A stretch of 64,000 nucleotides of DNA from contig JAPTYO010000002.1 of NCBI GenBank assembly GCA_036873135.1, positions 33,223,452-33,287,451 on the forward strand. Direction: 5' to 3'. The DNA is from Clarkia xantiana subsp. parviflora. Taxonomy: Eukaryota > Streptophyta > Magnoliopsida > Myrtales > Onagraceae. This document shows, piece by piece, positions 32,693-43,525 of the stretch. Below the pieces are notes generated by a model. It searched no databases. It was not told the origin of the DNA and saw nothing but the letters and a program-made list of their open reading frames with translations. Every line of letters begins with the position of its first letter. Position 1 is the stretch's first letter. A program made the position numbers and the translations under genes.

Positions 32693-34565
32693 CTTGCCCC
32701 CGAGTTAAATAATGGCTTGACCTTTATTTAACTCTATTTTAAGATAGGGTGTACGCGTGATTCGGGTCGTCTGCTCACCTTGGGTCTTGACTTACCAAGG
32801 GTGGATACGCGCGGCTCAGACGAGCTTCTTGCCTTAGTTTTTTGAGATGGTCATGCTTGATGACTGCGCAAAGGGTTAGTAGCACAACGGACTACGAGTA
32901 ATATGATAAATGTGATTTTGGAAGAGGTAAGGCGTGAGCGCACATGAAATTTTTCGGGTTTGTAAGATGATCAAATAAATATGGAACGTTCATGCCACGA
33001 CTAATTGTATCAAAATGATAATAAATCATGAAAGTTTTGATAAAACGTTTTTCATGCAATATGATGGTTTTCGGGAGCCCGTCGTCCGAGACGGCCGTCT
33101 TGACGGCGAGACGACGGTTTTAGTAAATGAAATAATGCCGGGTTTGGAAAATCACATGTGATGGACTTGATACGAAAAATCATAAAAAAAAAATGTTTTC
33201 AAGTAGTTGAGACCATTTGAAATAACTTAGTCAAATTTAGCTAAGTCACTTGATGGTGAAAATCCAAGTTATCAACAACTTTTAAAAAATGGAGGGTGGA
33301 TGTGAGTGTACCTCTTGGATGTATCATGAACAGGGAAGTGTGTACCTATATAAGGGAAGGTGTGTCGCGGACATGAGGGTCCTGGACTTGCGAGGTGCCA
33401 TGCATCTGACGCGTCGTTGATGAACATCTTACAACAGAAGTATGTTCTCAATGTATATGCCGAGGGACATGACCCTTGTAGATATAGTATTGCCCCCAAG
33501 ATCATTGAGGTGAATGCCCCTAGAGGGGGAGTATATGTAGTGACGTGGCCAAGTAGGGGCATTTGCCCCTTAGTCGCGAGGTGTTAGGCCTCCTGGTATG
33601 TTGTCGATGAACATCTCATGATAAACATGTGTTGGGTGGCGCAAACGCGTGTAGTGCCATATAGGCTGTATAAAATGTTGGGACGAGGCCCGTACTGACA
33701 TAGAGTTGCCCCCGTATAGATGATGTTCGCTATGTAGTAGTTGTGAACTTGTAAGTTCGTAGGTGTGGAGTTGCCCCCTTGTCGGGACGTTCGCACCGTA
33801 GTCGTTTCGGGCACGAGGTGGCGACTATTATATCGACTGCTACTTGGGTTTTCCAAAGTAGGGTGCATTCCACAGTTGCTACTTGGTTTTTCCCAAGGTA
33901 GGGTGCACTCCGCGACAGCTACTTGAAGTTTCCGAGGTAGGGAGAAGGCCAGAGGTCGGACGAGGCGACATACCCTTCCATGGTGTCGGTCAGAGGTCGG
34001 CGAGGCGACGTGCCTATCCATGTTGTTGCCACAACCTGGCGTTTTCAAGGTAGTGTGCCTCCTGCACCGCTACTTGGTTTTCCCCAAGGTAGAGTGTGGC
34101 TTGCGACCCGTATTTGAGCTGGTTGTATGTGCCCCCGGAGCCTTGAGCCGTTTTGGGGATAAAATTTGATCGAAATGTGGCCGGAGGGCATTTTGGTAAT
34201 TATGACCAATTTTGCATGCTTTAGATTTCCTTAGCTCCTGAGCTCGTCGTTTAGTTGAATGCTTGAATACCTGTGTTATATTGTATAAGTATATGGAAAT
34301 TTTGTTAGTGGGTGGCCTAGGTCTTTGGTGAGCGTAGGGACTTTTGACTCCCGAGCGGGAGGGTCCCTAGCTGTTTGCTCGCGGACAGTTGGTCCGTTGG
34401 GTTGGATGCCCTCGCAAAGGGCTTGGTGAATGGTGTTGATACGTGGCCCTGGTTTTTGATTGAGTTGTGTATGGTTTTTGCAGGGTTTGTTTGACGGGCT
34501 TGCAAGCGCGTGTCTTTGATACTTAGAGTGTTCCTGGTAGGCAACGGTTTCTGCTTCTTCATGCA
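32693..34565 (-). other. 3' non-coding region of B with recurrent hairpins
   Basis: Starts (plus 32693-32707) with the polypurine tract. No gene recognised on either strand. At 33840-34092 there are four hairpins of form CTACTTGG-loop-CCAAGGTAG, each followed by (G/A)GGTGCA-like bases. For the antisense gene, a TATA-like TTGTATAAGTATATGG lies at about 34277-34292 on plus. Confidence 0.5.
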
Positions 34566-36901
34566 ATGAGTAAGTCTCATCACTCTGTTTCGGATAACAT
34601 TGATGGGGAGGTTGATGAGGGCACCATGGATTCTGATTCCGGGTCTCGAAGCGGTGTGCTTTTGGGACCGTCGGGTAACCGCGTAATACTGGAAAAGACC
34701 CAAATGTTTTTTTCCCAACAAGCTCCCACGTTCCAAGTTCGATCTCTACGTCTCGACCCGGGGCTGGTGTCCCGGCATAGAGGTCTCGTATCCTTGGGAC
34801 GTCGTGAAGGGGGTCGAATTTGGTCGGCCCACCGTTCCTCCGGCTGAATACGAGGCTGTTTATCTTTCACAGTTCCGAGAAGGGCTGCGCTTTCCTTATT
34901 GTCAGGATCTGGCCCGCCTTTGTCGACATTACAGGATTTCTCCCGTCTCTATCACTCCATCGGGGTTTAGAGCTTGGACATGTTTCCGGGTGCAGTGTCA
35001 TCTAAACTCTTGGGATTACTCGATAGTGCTTTTTCGAGCCTTCTATCGCCTGGGCAAGGCAGATGAGTCTGGGATGTGTACTTTCACCTTGCGTTGGCCT
35101 CACATGACCGAGAAGGGATTCTCCTCCCTTGGCTTGCGCAGGGTGGGGTGGAATACTGAGGCGCGGTTCTGCGAAAGATCGGACACTTCCCAGAACAAAT
35201 GGAAGTGTCAGTACTTTTTTATAAAGGATGCGGGCACGACTTGGACGACTTCTCACATAGTGGATACCGACCCCGTTCCGCGTTTTCAGGAGTTCTCCGA
35301 TACAGACAAGGTTGCTTTGAAGAAGATTCACACGGCGAATAGGGCGGGGGAGTACAGCCCCCTTTATCGTGCTTCCGACGCCGAGCTGCTCGCGGCGGGC
35401 ATTCATGTACGTCCTTCGGGGGATGAGTTGGTATGTTTTGAAGTTTCGTAACATTTGTTCCTGTTTCCTTGTAGGTTGGTTTCTTAACAGACGCCCCTGT
35501 TTACAGGGCGGAGTCGCAGGCGGATCTCCTCAGACTGTTCCCGGCCTCGGCGACACTCCTCCTGTTGGCCCGGGTATGGGACTTGTGCCTTTAATGGTTT
35601 CGTTGAGATTTTTCCCATGCTAACATGCTAATGGTCTTTTTGTGGTTGTCTTTGCAGGCTTGGTACTCCCGACGGCGGGGGGAGTTGCACCTGTCCGAGA
35701 GAATGATGCTGACGTCCGTTCCCCGAGCGATCCTAAGAGGTCGACGTCTGCCGGCATGCCTCTTGCTCCTTCCTGCGACAAAGGGAAGGGGCCAATGTAT
35801 GCGGATTCGACCATGCCTGCCCCCCGGTCGGGGAGCGGCCGTTCAGCGGAGGTGCCTTCCTTGGCAGGTGACTGTGGTTGACTTCTTGTTGTATTGGTAT
35901 AGTTTGCCTTCTCCTAATGTGTTTGCTTTTGATGTGTAGTTGTTCCTACTCCTCCAGCTCTTCGCAAGTCTGATCTGATGTGTCGGCTTGATCGGGATGT
36001 GTCCGGGAACGAGTGGACTCCCTACTCTCAGTCTGCTATTCGCTTTCCCAAGGATGTTTCCTTGAGCACACATGCTGTCGGTGTGCGTGTGGTTCAGCGG
36101 TCTGTTCCGCCGGCTGACCGCAAGAAGTGCCCCCGTGACCCTGAGTCTGCTTTGAAGTGTGTTGAGGAGTCGCTCGCGCGCTTTGCTCCTGTACGTTGTT
36201 TTCTTTTTATGTTGGATCTATTATGTTTGTCTGGCTTCTTTGTGTGTGATGTGCTTGTGTTGTTGTTGCAGGTGAATGCCGTGATGACCAGCCTTTCCTC
36301 CTTTGTTGTTGAGCTTGTTGAGGAGACGGGTCTGCAGGGTCGTCATGAGCGCTTGTCTCAGGATGTCGTTGTGTTGAGGGAGAAGGCGCGCGCACATTCA
36401 GATGCTTCTTCCAAGGCTTCCGCTGATCTCAAGGGGAGTCAGGATTGCGCGTCTCAGCTGGAGGCGGAGCTGTTTGCCTTATTGCGCCAGGAGAAGGTCG
36501 ACGAGGAGGCACATGCTGTGGCGCTGAAGGAGACTAAGGAGTCTCATGTTGCCCTGGGTGATCAGCTTGGGATGATTGAGTTTCCTACTACAGCTGATTA
36601 CTCCAAACTTCTCGAGAAGGCACGTGATGATCGCATGGAGTCTTTCTCTGTGGATTACTTTAGGAGGATATACTCTCTTGCCCCCGATTTTCCTTTCCAG
36701 AGTACTGGGCCATATACTGGCTATGCCCTCGGGGCTATTGCGGGGATCCGAGCGGGCGATGTGGGCGGAGCGAGTGGTTTGACGGGACAGGTGTCCGTCC
36801 CTGTTGGTGACGATCGCCGTGTTGTTTTCAGCAGCCCTGCGCATGATGTTTTTATGGCTGACGCCTTTGGCTCTGGTGCTCCTGACGTTGGGTCAGGTTG
36901 A
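34566..36901 (+). CDS. Multi-exon antisense gene of element B (Transposase_28-like domain plus coiled coil)
   Basis: Opposite to the element's own transcript. The first coding block starts about 34566 (MSKSHHSV...), but the frame must change near 34705-34760, beside a T-run, to enter the conserved domain (about 34741-35430: YPWDVVKGVEFGRP, GLRFPYCQDLARLC, TPSGFRAWTCF, NKWKCQYFFIKD). It then continues through GT-AG introns at about 35430-35510 (acceptor uncertain), 35574-35657, 35868-35939 and 36191-36271. The last exon codes a coiled coil and a tail like that of A (EFPTTADYSKLLEK...FSVDYFRRIYSLAPDF), ending TGA 36899-36901. The last intron is phase 0, as in A, and lies just before the coiled coil. 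Only the first block seems damaged. Function unknown. Confidence 0.72.
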
Positions 36902-37299
36902 TCTTTCTTTGTTTTATATGACTCTCTTGTGTATATATGGTTGCTCCCCTTGCATGGGTGAGATTTTGGCGGGGTGTGTCCCGGGCTTGACTTTTTATGC
37001 TGGCTGGATGCCTTTACTTTTCAGACCTGCTATATTATATATATATATGCCTGACATGAGATGTTAGAAAGATATAATACTTAGTATTATTTTGCATCTT
37101 CCTTTATTGTTGTCTCTATAACTTGTTCTCTTTTGGAAGAGTGTAGCTCTGTTGACAGGTCGATTTCCTTAATCCGATGGTTTTCCTTAGGAAATTGCAT
37201 CTCTATTGGTGGCGGGGTGCGGATGAATTAGTATTACCGGCACCTGTGGCTTTGTAAGGAGGAGGATCCATGTTGAACTGCTTGTCTTCCTTTACAAGG

Positions 37300-38215
37300 A
37301 TGTGAATAGATTAGTACGTTCACATACTTGATATAGTTGTTTGTTTGCGAAGTGTGGATAGATTAGTACGTCCGACACTTGCAATTTTAAAGAGAAGGGG
37401 GAACTCTTAAGGAACCGCTTGTCCTTTTGATATTCATAAGAAGATAGTTCCTTACGGAACCGTGGATCTTCATTATGATATTTTGACAAGATGGTGGTTT
37501 CCTGAAGAGCCGCACGCCTATCTTGTTTTTTGAGATGTGGATAGATTAGTACGTCCACATCGCTTGATGATGGCTAAGTGTGGATAGATTAGTACGTCCG
37601 ACACTTGCATTTGTTTGCGAGGGAGGATTCCCAAGGAACCGCTTGTCCCCCGACTTTTGCAAGGATGTGAATAGATTAGTACGTCCACATCCTTGTACTG
37701 CGGCGAAGTGTGGATAGATTAGTACGTCCGACACTTGCATTTGTTTGCGAGGGAGGATTCCTAAGGAACCGCTTGTCCCCCGACTTTTTGCAAGGATGTG
37801 AATAGATTAGTACGTTCACATCCTTGTATTGTGGCGAAGTGTGGATAGATTAGTACGTCCGACACTTGCATTTGTTTGCGAGGGAGGATTCCTAAGGAAC
37901 CGCTTGTCCCCCGACTTTTTGCAAGGATGTGAATAGATTAGTACGTTCACATCCTTGTATTGTGGCGAAGTGTGGATAGATTAGTACGTCCGACACTTGC
38001 ATTTGTTTGCGAGGGAGGATTCCTAAGGAACCGCTTGTCCCCCGACTTTTTGCAAGGATGTGAATAGATTAGTACGTTCACATCCTTGTATTGTGGCGAA
38101 GTGTGGATAGATTAGTACATCCGGCACTTGCATTTATTTGCGAGGGAGGATTCCTATGGAACCGCTTGTCCCCGACTTTTGGCAAGGATGTGGATAGATT
38201 AGTACGTCCACATCC
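37300..38215. repeat. 131-bp tandem array in element B
   Basis: Clean units start GTGTGGATAGATTAGTACGT at 37578, 37708, 37839, 37970 and 38101 (spacing 130-131 bp), preceded by shorter degenerate copies from about 37300. Each unit carries two versions of an inverted motif: GGATGTGAATAGATTAGTAC with CACATCC, and GTGT...GACAC. The core ATAGATTAGTACGT thus recurs about every 65 bp. Confidence 0.92.
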
Positions 38216-38445
38216 TTGATGAAATTATTTTGTCTCCTTGCATGCGTCGCGCTCCCTCTGTTTTGATTACAGGCATGAGCTTTGCTTGTTGCTTTGATAT
38301 CTTTTTGATGGCTTTTCTTGTTTTTTGCCCTTTCTGCGTGTAGAGTTAGGGCCTTTGTTGATGATGTAAGTGGCTTGTTCCTGGTTTTGGATCGGGGTAG
38401 CTTGCCATTTCATAGTGATTTTTCCTACGCAAGGAGTGAGCTTCA

Positions 38446-38997
38446 TTAGTCTTCTTGTTGGGGGAACTGCCTGCTTTGCTGTGCATTCCCGTGAAAGGTC
38501 GGGGTTTTTGAGATTGTAGGGCCTCTCTGCTGAGGTGCATTCATTGGAGGCGCCTGCCTTGGTGGCGGGGGCATATTTGCTTGTTGCGCGGGAGGGGGCG
38601 GTGGCGCCCCGTATCCTTGGTTGCGCAGGGCCTCTCTCAGATGAAGCAGTTGTTCGAGTGCCGCCATCATTTCAGGGGTGACTGCAGGCGCAGCCTGTGC
38701 CCCTGGTGCCTGATTGTATGCCCCAGAATTTGGCATTCCGTATGGTTGCTCCTGCGTGTTGAAGGTTTGATGGGCGAAGCCTGGAGGAGCGTCGGTTTGC
38801 TGTGTGCCCCTCCGAGAGTGTACGCTTCTTGTTGGCATAGACGAGGCGACTGAGGCCTCGCTTTGGCTCTGCGGGGGGTCTCTCTGAGCTCTCTGCGGAG
38901 GAGGTCTCATGCTTGACTCCGGGACCGGAGTTTTCCTTGGACGTCCTGGTCCTCTTTTCTTCGTCTTAATCGGCGGTGGCTGCTCGTTGCTTGCCAT
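38446..38997 (-). CDS. gag-leader-like ORF of element B with an AT-hook-like motif
   Basis: 183 residues, starting 21 nt after the primer site in the position of gag. The N-terminus has KKRGPGRPRK (about residues 13-22), a good match to the AT-hook pattern that binds the minor groove of AT-rich DNA. The rest is Pro/Gln/Ala-rich with a short acidic-hydrophobic segment (TPEMMAALEQLLHLREAL). There is no capsid core or zinc knuckle, and it stops at 38446. It may be a truncated gag kept for packaging, or a new DNA-binding peptide. Relationship to gag is inferred from position only. Confidence 0.55.
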   Translation of the reverse strand: MASNEQPPPIKTKKRGPGRPRKTPVPESSMRPPPQRAQRDPPQSQSEASVASSMPTRSVHSRRGTQQTDAPPGFAHQTFNTQEQPYGMPNSGAYNQAPGAQAAPAVTPEMMAALEQLLHLREALRNQGYGAPPPPPAQQANMPPPPRQAPPMNAPQQRGPTISKTPTFHGNAQQSRQFPQQED

Positions 38998-39018
38998 GCT
39001 TTTGGTCTTGTGGGTGAT

Positions 39019-39033
39019 CCACGGACGGCGCCA
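39019..39033 (-). other. Primer-binding site of B
   Basis: TGGCGCCGTCCGTGG on the minus strand, 2 nt after the LTR end; identical to the first 15 bases of the site in element A. Confidence 0.85.
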
Positions 39034-39035
39034 AG

Positions 39036-39781
39036 TGTTTCGACCAAGTTAACGCGGGCTGTCTGCTGAGCAACTTGTCGATGTCTTTGGGTTGGGTGCG
39101 AGCTTGTTAGGGCCAAGTCCGTCTCCTAGGGTCGTGCGCGGGCCTTTGGCTTCGTCTTCAAAATCGCACTAAGTCCTTCGGGCTCTCTCGCTGGCTGTCC
39201 GTCCGTACCTGCAAGAGGAGCATTACCGAGCAACTCCCGTGGAGAGGGGGGATGTGCTTGGTGCGCTCACTCCGACGGTCAACATTAGACAGTCTAGAGA
39301 GAGAAAGTTAGAGAGAGGTCAGAGCTTTTCCCAATTCTCACCCAAAGTGACTTGAAAATGTTTACCCCCAAGGTGGCTATTTATAGGCAACCTTGGACCG
39401 TAAGCCGGTTTTGACCCGGTTCAATGTGGAAATGTGAACCGGGATGCAGGGGAGAGCTTTGGGAAGAGGACTCTGACGCGCGTCTCAGGCGGCTGTCACG
39501 AGCGGGACGCGCGCGCCTTGTAACGGGGGGTCCCCGACGTATAGGAGTTAGTTGAAAATCGGGTCTCCGTATACATCCAGGACAAAAAGGGGGTGTGCGC
39601 GACAACCCCGGGGTGCAAAGCTTACCCGGAAATTCCGGGTAAGCCCCCCGGGGGTGCCGGGCAAGTTTGCGACTTGCCCGGTTTCCCCGGGTTAGCTCGA
39701 AATTGGGTTTTTCGTGGGTTTCGTGCGTGTACGAGGTCCGAATAATTTAAAACCGAGCCCGAATCATGCGTATATCCATCA
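39036..39781 (-). repeat. 5' LTR of B (746 bp)
   Basis: TGTTTCGACC...ATATCCATCA on plus, directly followed by the GGTAA duplication. TATA-like CTATAAATAGCC (minus) at about 39374-39385. Confidence 0.92.
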
Positions 39782-40021
39782 GGTAATATGCGTCATAATA
39801 ATGTACCTACGAAAGTAGATTTAACCTTTATTAGATATTTAGAGTTCGCACAACGGATTACAAGAAAGCGTCTACTGATGACTTCTTTTGAAAATTACTG
39901 AGGCTAATAAGCATGAGTTGTACTTAATCTTTAAAAGATTTAAAATAGATATGCGAAAAAGGAGATAAGGAAGATAAAGGGATTGCTGATGTGTTTGACG
40001 TCCTCATAGGTGATTTGTTGG

Positions 40022-41712
40022 CTAGTTGATTCTGCCACGTGCCACATAGTTTCTCAATGCATCTAGCGTGTTGAGCTCTTCAATCTCCCCTTTTGGGGAT
40101 GGACAAAAGTTGATGTCATGCCCCCAAGTTTTACTTTGCTTGTGTTGTTCTTCAACATCTTTGCCAAGGAAGGCAGTCGTTGACTCAAGTGGGCGGTGAG
40201 GTTTGTTTTCTGGGAGTTTGAGATTTGCTTCTTCTGCATCCATACTCCAAAGATTGTATAAATCGTCACAATTGGTTCCATAAGTGACGTTGTTTTTCCG
40301 GCGTTTGGCGATAGGTGGATTATCATCCGCCTTTTCTTTTCCCTTGCCTTTTTCTGAAGACTTCACACGAGGCTTCCTTTGATGCTTATTGCCATGGTCG
40401 ATATACTTCTTCATTTTTCCTTCTAAGATCAAGCTGTTTATGTGAAATCTTAGTCCAACACAGCTTTCGGTTTCGTGGCCGTATACTTCGTGATTTTCGC
40501 ACCATTTGCTTTCATCTATTCCCAATGGGCTATTGCGGAATTTAAAGGGTTTTTTCCACAGCTTGGTCTCCTTCATTTCTTTCAGGATGACAGACAACGG
40601 TGTGTTCAAAGGAACACATATGGCAAGATTGGTATCTTTGAGCCTTTGGGCATCTGACTGGAACTGCCTCTTTTGTCGCGGTTGTCTCTTTTCCCAGGAA
40701 ACGTGTATCTCTTTTTCAATTATCGCCTTCAAGGTTCTTGTTGTCAATCCCGTGATTGGGACGTCGTCGTCACTAGCAGGTTTTTTTCGTCCCTCCTTGT
40801 GACAGATGTCAGCATTGTCTTGGCTTGTCCTTGTGGAAGGACCTTCTTTGTGTATTTTGGATGACTCTGCTTGAGTCTTCTTTGGAGGGCTGTTGCCTTG
40901 ATCGGTAAATTGCTTTAATTTGCCTTTGAGGACGAAGCTGTTAATGCGGAAACGTAGGCTGGCACAACTGTTTGTTTTGTGGCCGAAGACCTCGTGGTAT
41001 TCACACCACTTGTTTTTGTCTTTCCCCAACAGGCCGTTTCTGAAATTGCTCGGTGCTTTCCACATTTTTGCATCCTTCATCTCTTTCAATATTTCGGACG
41101 GCGGGGCTTTCAAAGGAATGCAGTCAGTGAGGTTTACTCCTTTTGGCTTCTGGAAATTTCCTTGAAGAGGTCTTCTTGGCTGAGGCTGCCAATTTTTTCC
41201 CTGCTGATCGCTTGAAGGCGGTTTTGCTTGATTCTGCTTTGGGGGTTGTTTCCATGCCTCTTTTTGGTGTTGTGCTATCACGTACCGGTTGCATGAGCGT
41301 GCAGCTTCGTGCCTTGGCTGTTGGTACTGGAAGGTACCTTCCGTGCATTGCCCCTCTATTCTTTGGTGCAGTGTGTCTTGATGACTTGTGAGTCGAGACT
41401 TTGACCCTATCGTCTCAACTTGTTCGTTAATTGGAGGCAAAGGAGGTGACGGTTGACACCTTTGTACTGGAAGGCTCCTTGGTTGCATTGTGCGGAGAAT
41501 GCATTTCTTGCTGGAGTGAAGAAAGCATTGGATGTGGCAACAGGGATGTGGAAGGATCCAAGTTGTCTTTTTAGCGGCTTCTGCGAGGTTATGGGCAAGG
41601 CGTTGTGGTATGCGATGTGCTCCTTGTCTTTTGATGAGAAATCAATGACATCGTCAAAGGCGGCATCCTTTATGTCAACATACTCCAAGTTGGTGTCATC
41701 GGTCTCGTGCAT
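40022..41712 (-). pseudogene. gag-like gene of element C with a duplicated zinc knuckle
   Basis: Probable start ATG 41712, about 37 nt after the primer site (MHETDDTNLEYVD...). The reading changes frame within 41488-41407 and is then open for 488 residues to 40022. Numbering from 41488, two knuckles of type C-x2-H-x4-H-x4-C occur at residues 162-175 and 330-343, each within a repeated block of about 80 residues (118-198 and 286-366: N-L-x3-C-x-PL...ILKEMK...W...FRN...LG...KWCE). The same knuckle type follows the capsid in element A. No protease follows. The N-terminal half is Gln/Pro/Lys-rich. Single-knuckle gags are the rule in this lineage, so this is a duplicated nucleocapsid module. Confidence 0.75.
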
Positions 41713-41748
41713 TGTCTTTGTGGTATGGTAGCTTTTTGTTCGAATCAC

Positions 41749-41761
41749 GTAGACGGCGCCA
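41749..41761 (-). other. Primer-binding site of C
   Basis: TGGCGCCGTCTAC on the minus strand, 1 nt after the LTR. Confidence 0.85.
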
Positions 41762-41762
41762 A

Positions 41763-42529
41763 TGTTGCGTCCTGGATGAACTGGGTCGTAGGGACGCGTA
41801 TGGTTGAGCGGGTTTTCGGGCTGTAACCCTTCGTCTGAAAGAGGTTCTGTGCCACTGACGAGTGTTCGGTTGGGTCTCGGAAAGGTCTGTGTCTCAAGGC
41901 ATGGTTGTGTCTCAAGGGGATGTCTGAGTCTCGGAAGGCGGTAATCTGTGCACAAATCCGGATGTCTGGACAACGATTCCTGCACAAAGGACCGGTGCTA
42001 GCACCGAGAGGGGGGGGTGGTGCTAGCGGAGCCCTCTCCGAAGCTTAAGTCACTATAGGGCTAAAAGAGTAATTCTAGAGAGAGAAAATATTTCTAGAGA
42101 GAAGTCAGAGCTCAAAATACCAAAGTTGGGCAAATGAGAGGATGTGTGAAAATGGGTGGCCAAGGCCTCCTATTTATAGGCTTCCTTGGGACCGGACTCG
42201 GTTTTAAAGCGGTTTGATGACAGTTTAAGAAAACAAGCGGTAACCGTCACCCATATTGGCAATGCGCGAACTTGACTTCTCTACACGTAACGGTAATCGC
42301 GGAAACGGTAATCGCACGATACCCACAATGCAATCCGGACCTCGTCGAATTTGGGCAATTCGGCGAGGTCCGGATTGCTGCGCAATCCGGAGGTCCGGTC
42401 CGGACGCGCGTAACGCACTCCCATACCGTTTTGACCCTTTGGGAGACGTTTTCAAACCGAGATGTAATTTTGACGTGTTTACGAGGCCCGAAACATAAAT
42501 ACGAACTCGAATTGGGCACATATCCATCA
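41763..42529 (-). repeat. 5' LTR of C (767 bp)
   Basis: TGTTGCGTCC...TATCCATCA on plus, then GTGCG. Longer than the 3' LTR because of a GC-rich inverted insertion near 42345-42400 (CCGGACCTCG...CGAGGTCCGG) and a missing 8 bp near 41800. Confidence 0.92.
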
Positions 42530-43525
42530 GTGCGTGTATTATAAGACCTCCGGGTCTAAGTCTTTCATCTTAAACTTATACGTGGACGACATACTCATTG
42601 CCGCAAACGCGTGAGTTTCATGAATAAGTCAAAGTCCTGGTTAGCATCTGTGTTTGAGATGAATGACATGGGAGATGCCACGTATATCTTAGGAATTAAA
42701 ATTGCTAGAGATCGGGCTACCCGGAAATTGTGTCTGTCTCAAGAAGTCTATATCAACAAGCTGTTGAAAATGTTCAGATTACAGGATGCCAAACCCGTGG
42801 ATACGCCGGTGGTGTTTGGGTGCGCGCTGTCAAAACTTGACGGCCCCAAGAACCTGGCAGAGCGTGAACAAATGAAGGGTGCATAGTATTTAAGCATGGT
42901 TGGTAGTTTGATGTACGCCATGCAATGCACCCGTCCGGATATCTGTTACGCCGTGGGCTTAGTAGCACGTTTCCAATCAGATCCTGGCTATCAACATTTA
43001 AAGACTGTAAAATGAATAATTCGTTAGCTGAAAGGTACTACCGACTACGCATTGTGCTATGAGGGCGGGAAGTTAGAATTGACCGGTTACAGTGACGCCG
43101 ACCATGGTGGCAATCCGGATGATCGTAAGTCCACCATAGGAGGAGTGTTTCTCCTTGCTAATGCCGCCATTTTATGGACGAGCAATAAGCAAACTTGTGT
43201 CGCGATGTCAACGATGGAATCAGAATTCATAGTTCTCTCTAAGAACGCACAGGAAGTGGTCTGGCTGAAAAGGCTTCTTACTGCGCTGCTAGATGGTGAC
43301 GTCGGGAGTAAACCTGTGACGGTGTTCTCTGACAGTCAGGCAGCCATTACGACAGTAAAGAATCTGAAGTACCATAGTAGGACCAAACACATTGATGTGA
43401 AATATTTTTATGCTAAATATATGGTAGAAGACAATATAATCACTATGGAATACTTGTCCACTGATAATATGATTGCGGACCCATTAACTAAACCGCTACG
43501 CAGGGATTATTCTAAAAGCATGTAA
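42530..43525 (+). pseudogene. Copia RT (3' part) and RNase H of element G
   Basis: Continues 25741-25952 after element C. RT box LYVDDILIAAN (near 42575-42605), then a frame change and KSWLASVFEMNDMGDATYILGIKI. RNase H follows with SMVGSLMYAMQCTRPDICYAVG, GYSDADHGGNPDDRKST, QTCVAMSTMESEF, SDSQAAITTVKNLKYHSRTK and ADPLTKPLRRD. Stops lie at about 42885 and near 43014-43030. The catalytic motifs are still readable, so decay is moderate. Confidence 0.88.

Larger units (their letters stand above)
31918..39781 (-). mobile_element. Non-autonomous Tat-like element B with an antisense gene
   Basis: LTRs 31918-32692 and 39036-39781, perfect target duplication GGTAA (31913-31917 and 39782-39786), primer site 39033-39019 (minus), polypurine tract just right of 32692. 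About 7.9 kb. In its own direction (minus): LTR, primer site, a 183-residue gag-leader-like ORF, tandem arrays, then a plus-strand multi-exon gene, a non-coding region and LTR. All of pol is missing. By eye the LTRs differ at about 10 positions and three indels (about 1.3%), the youngest insertion of the nest. Confidence 0.92.
25953..42529 (-). mobile_element. Non-autonomous Tat-like element C
   Basis: LTRs 25953-26684 and 41763-42529, perfect target duplication GTGCG (25948-25952 and 42530-42534), primer site just left of the right LTR and polypurine tract just right of the left LTR, so it is transcribed on the minus strand. Own length without B is about 8.7 kb. It encodes only a gag-like protein (41712-40022) and lacks protease, RT and integrase. 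The rest is non-coding with several tandem repeats. No antisense gene was found. By eye the LTRs differ at about 17 positions plus a few indels (about 2-2.5%). Confidence 0.92.
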
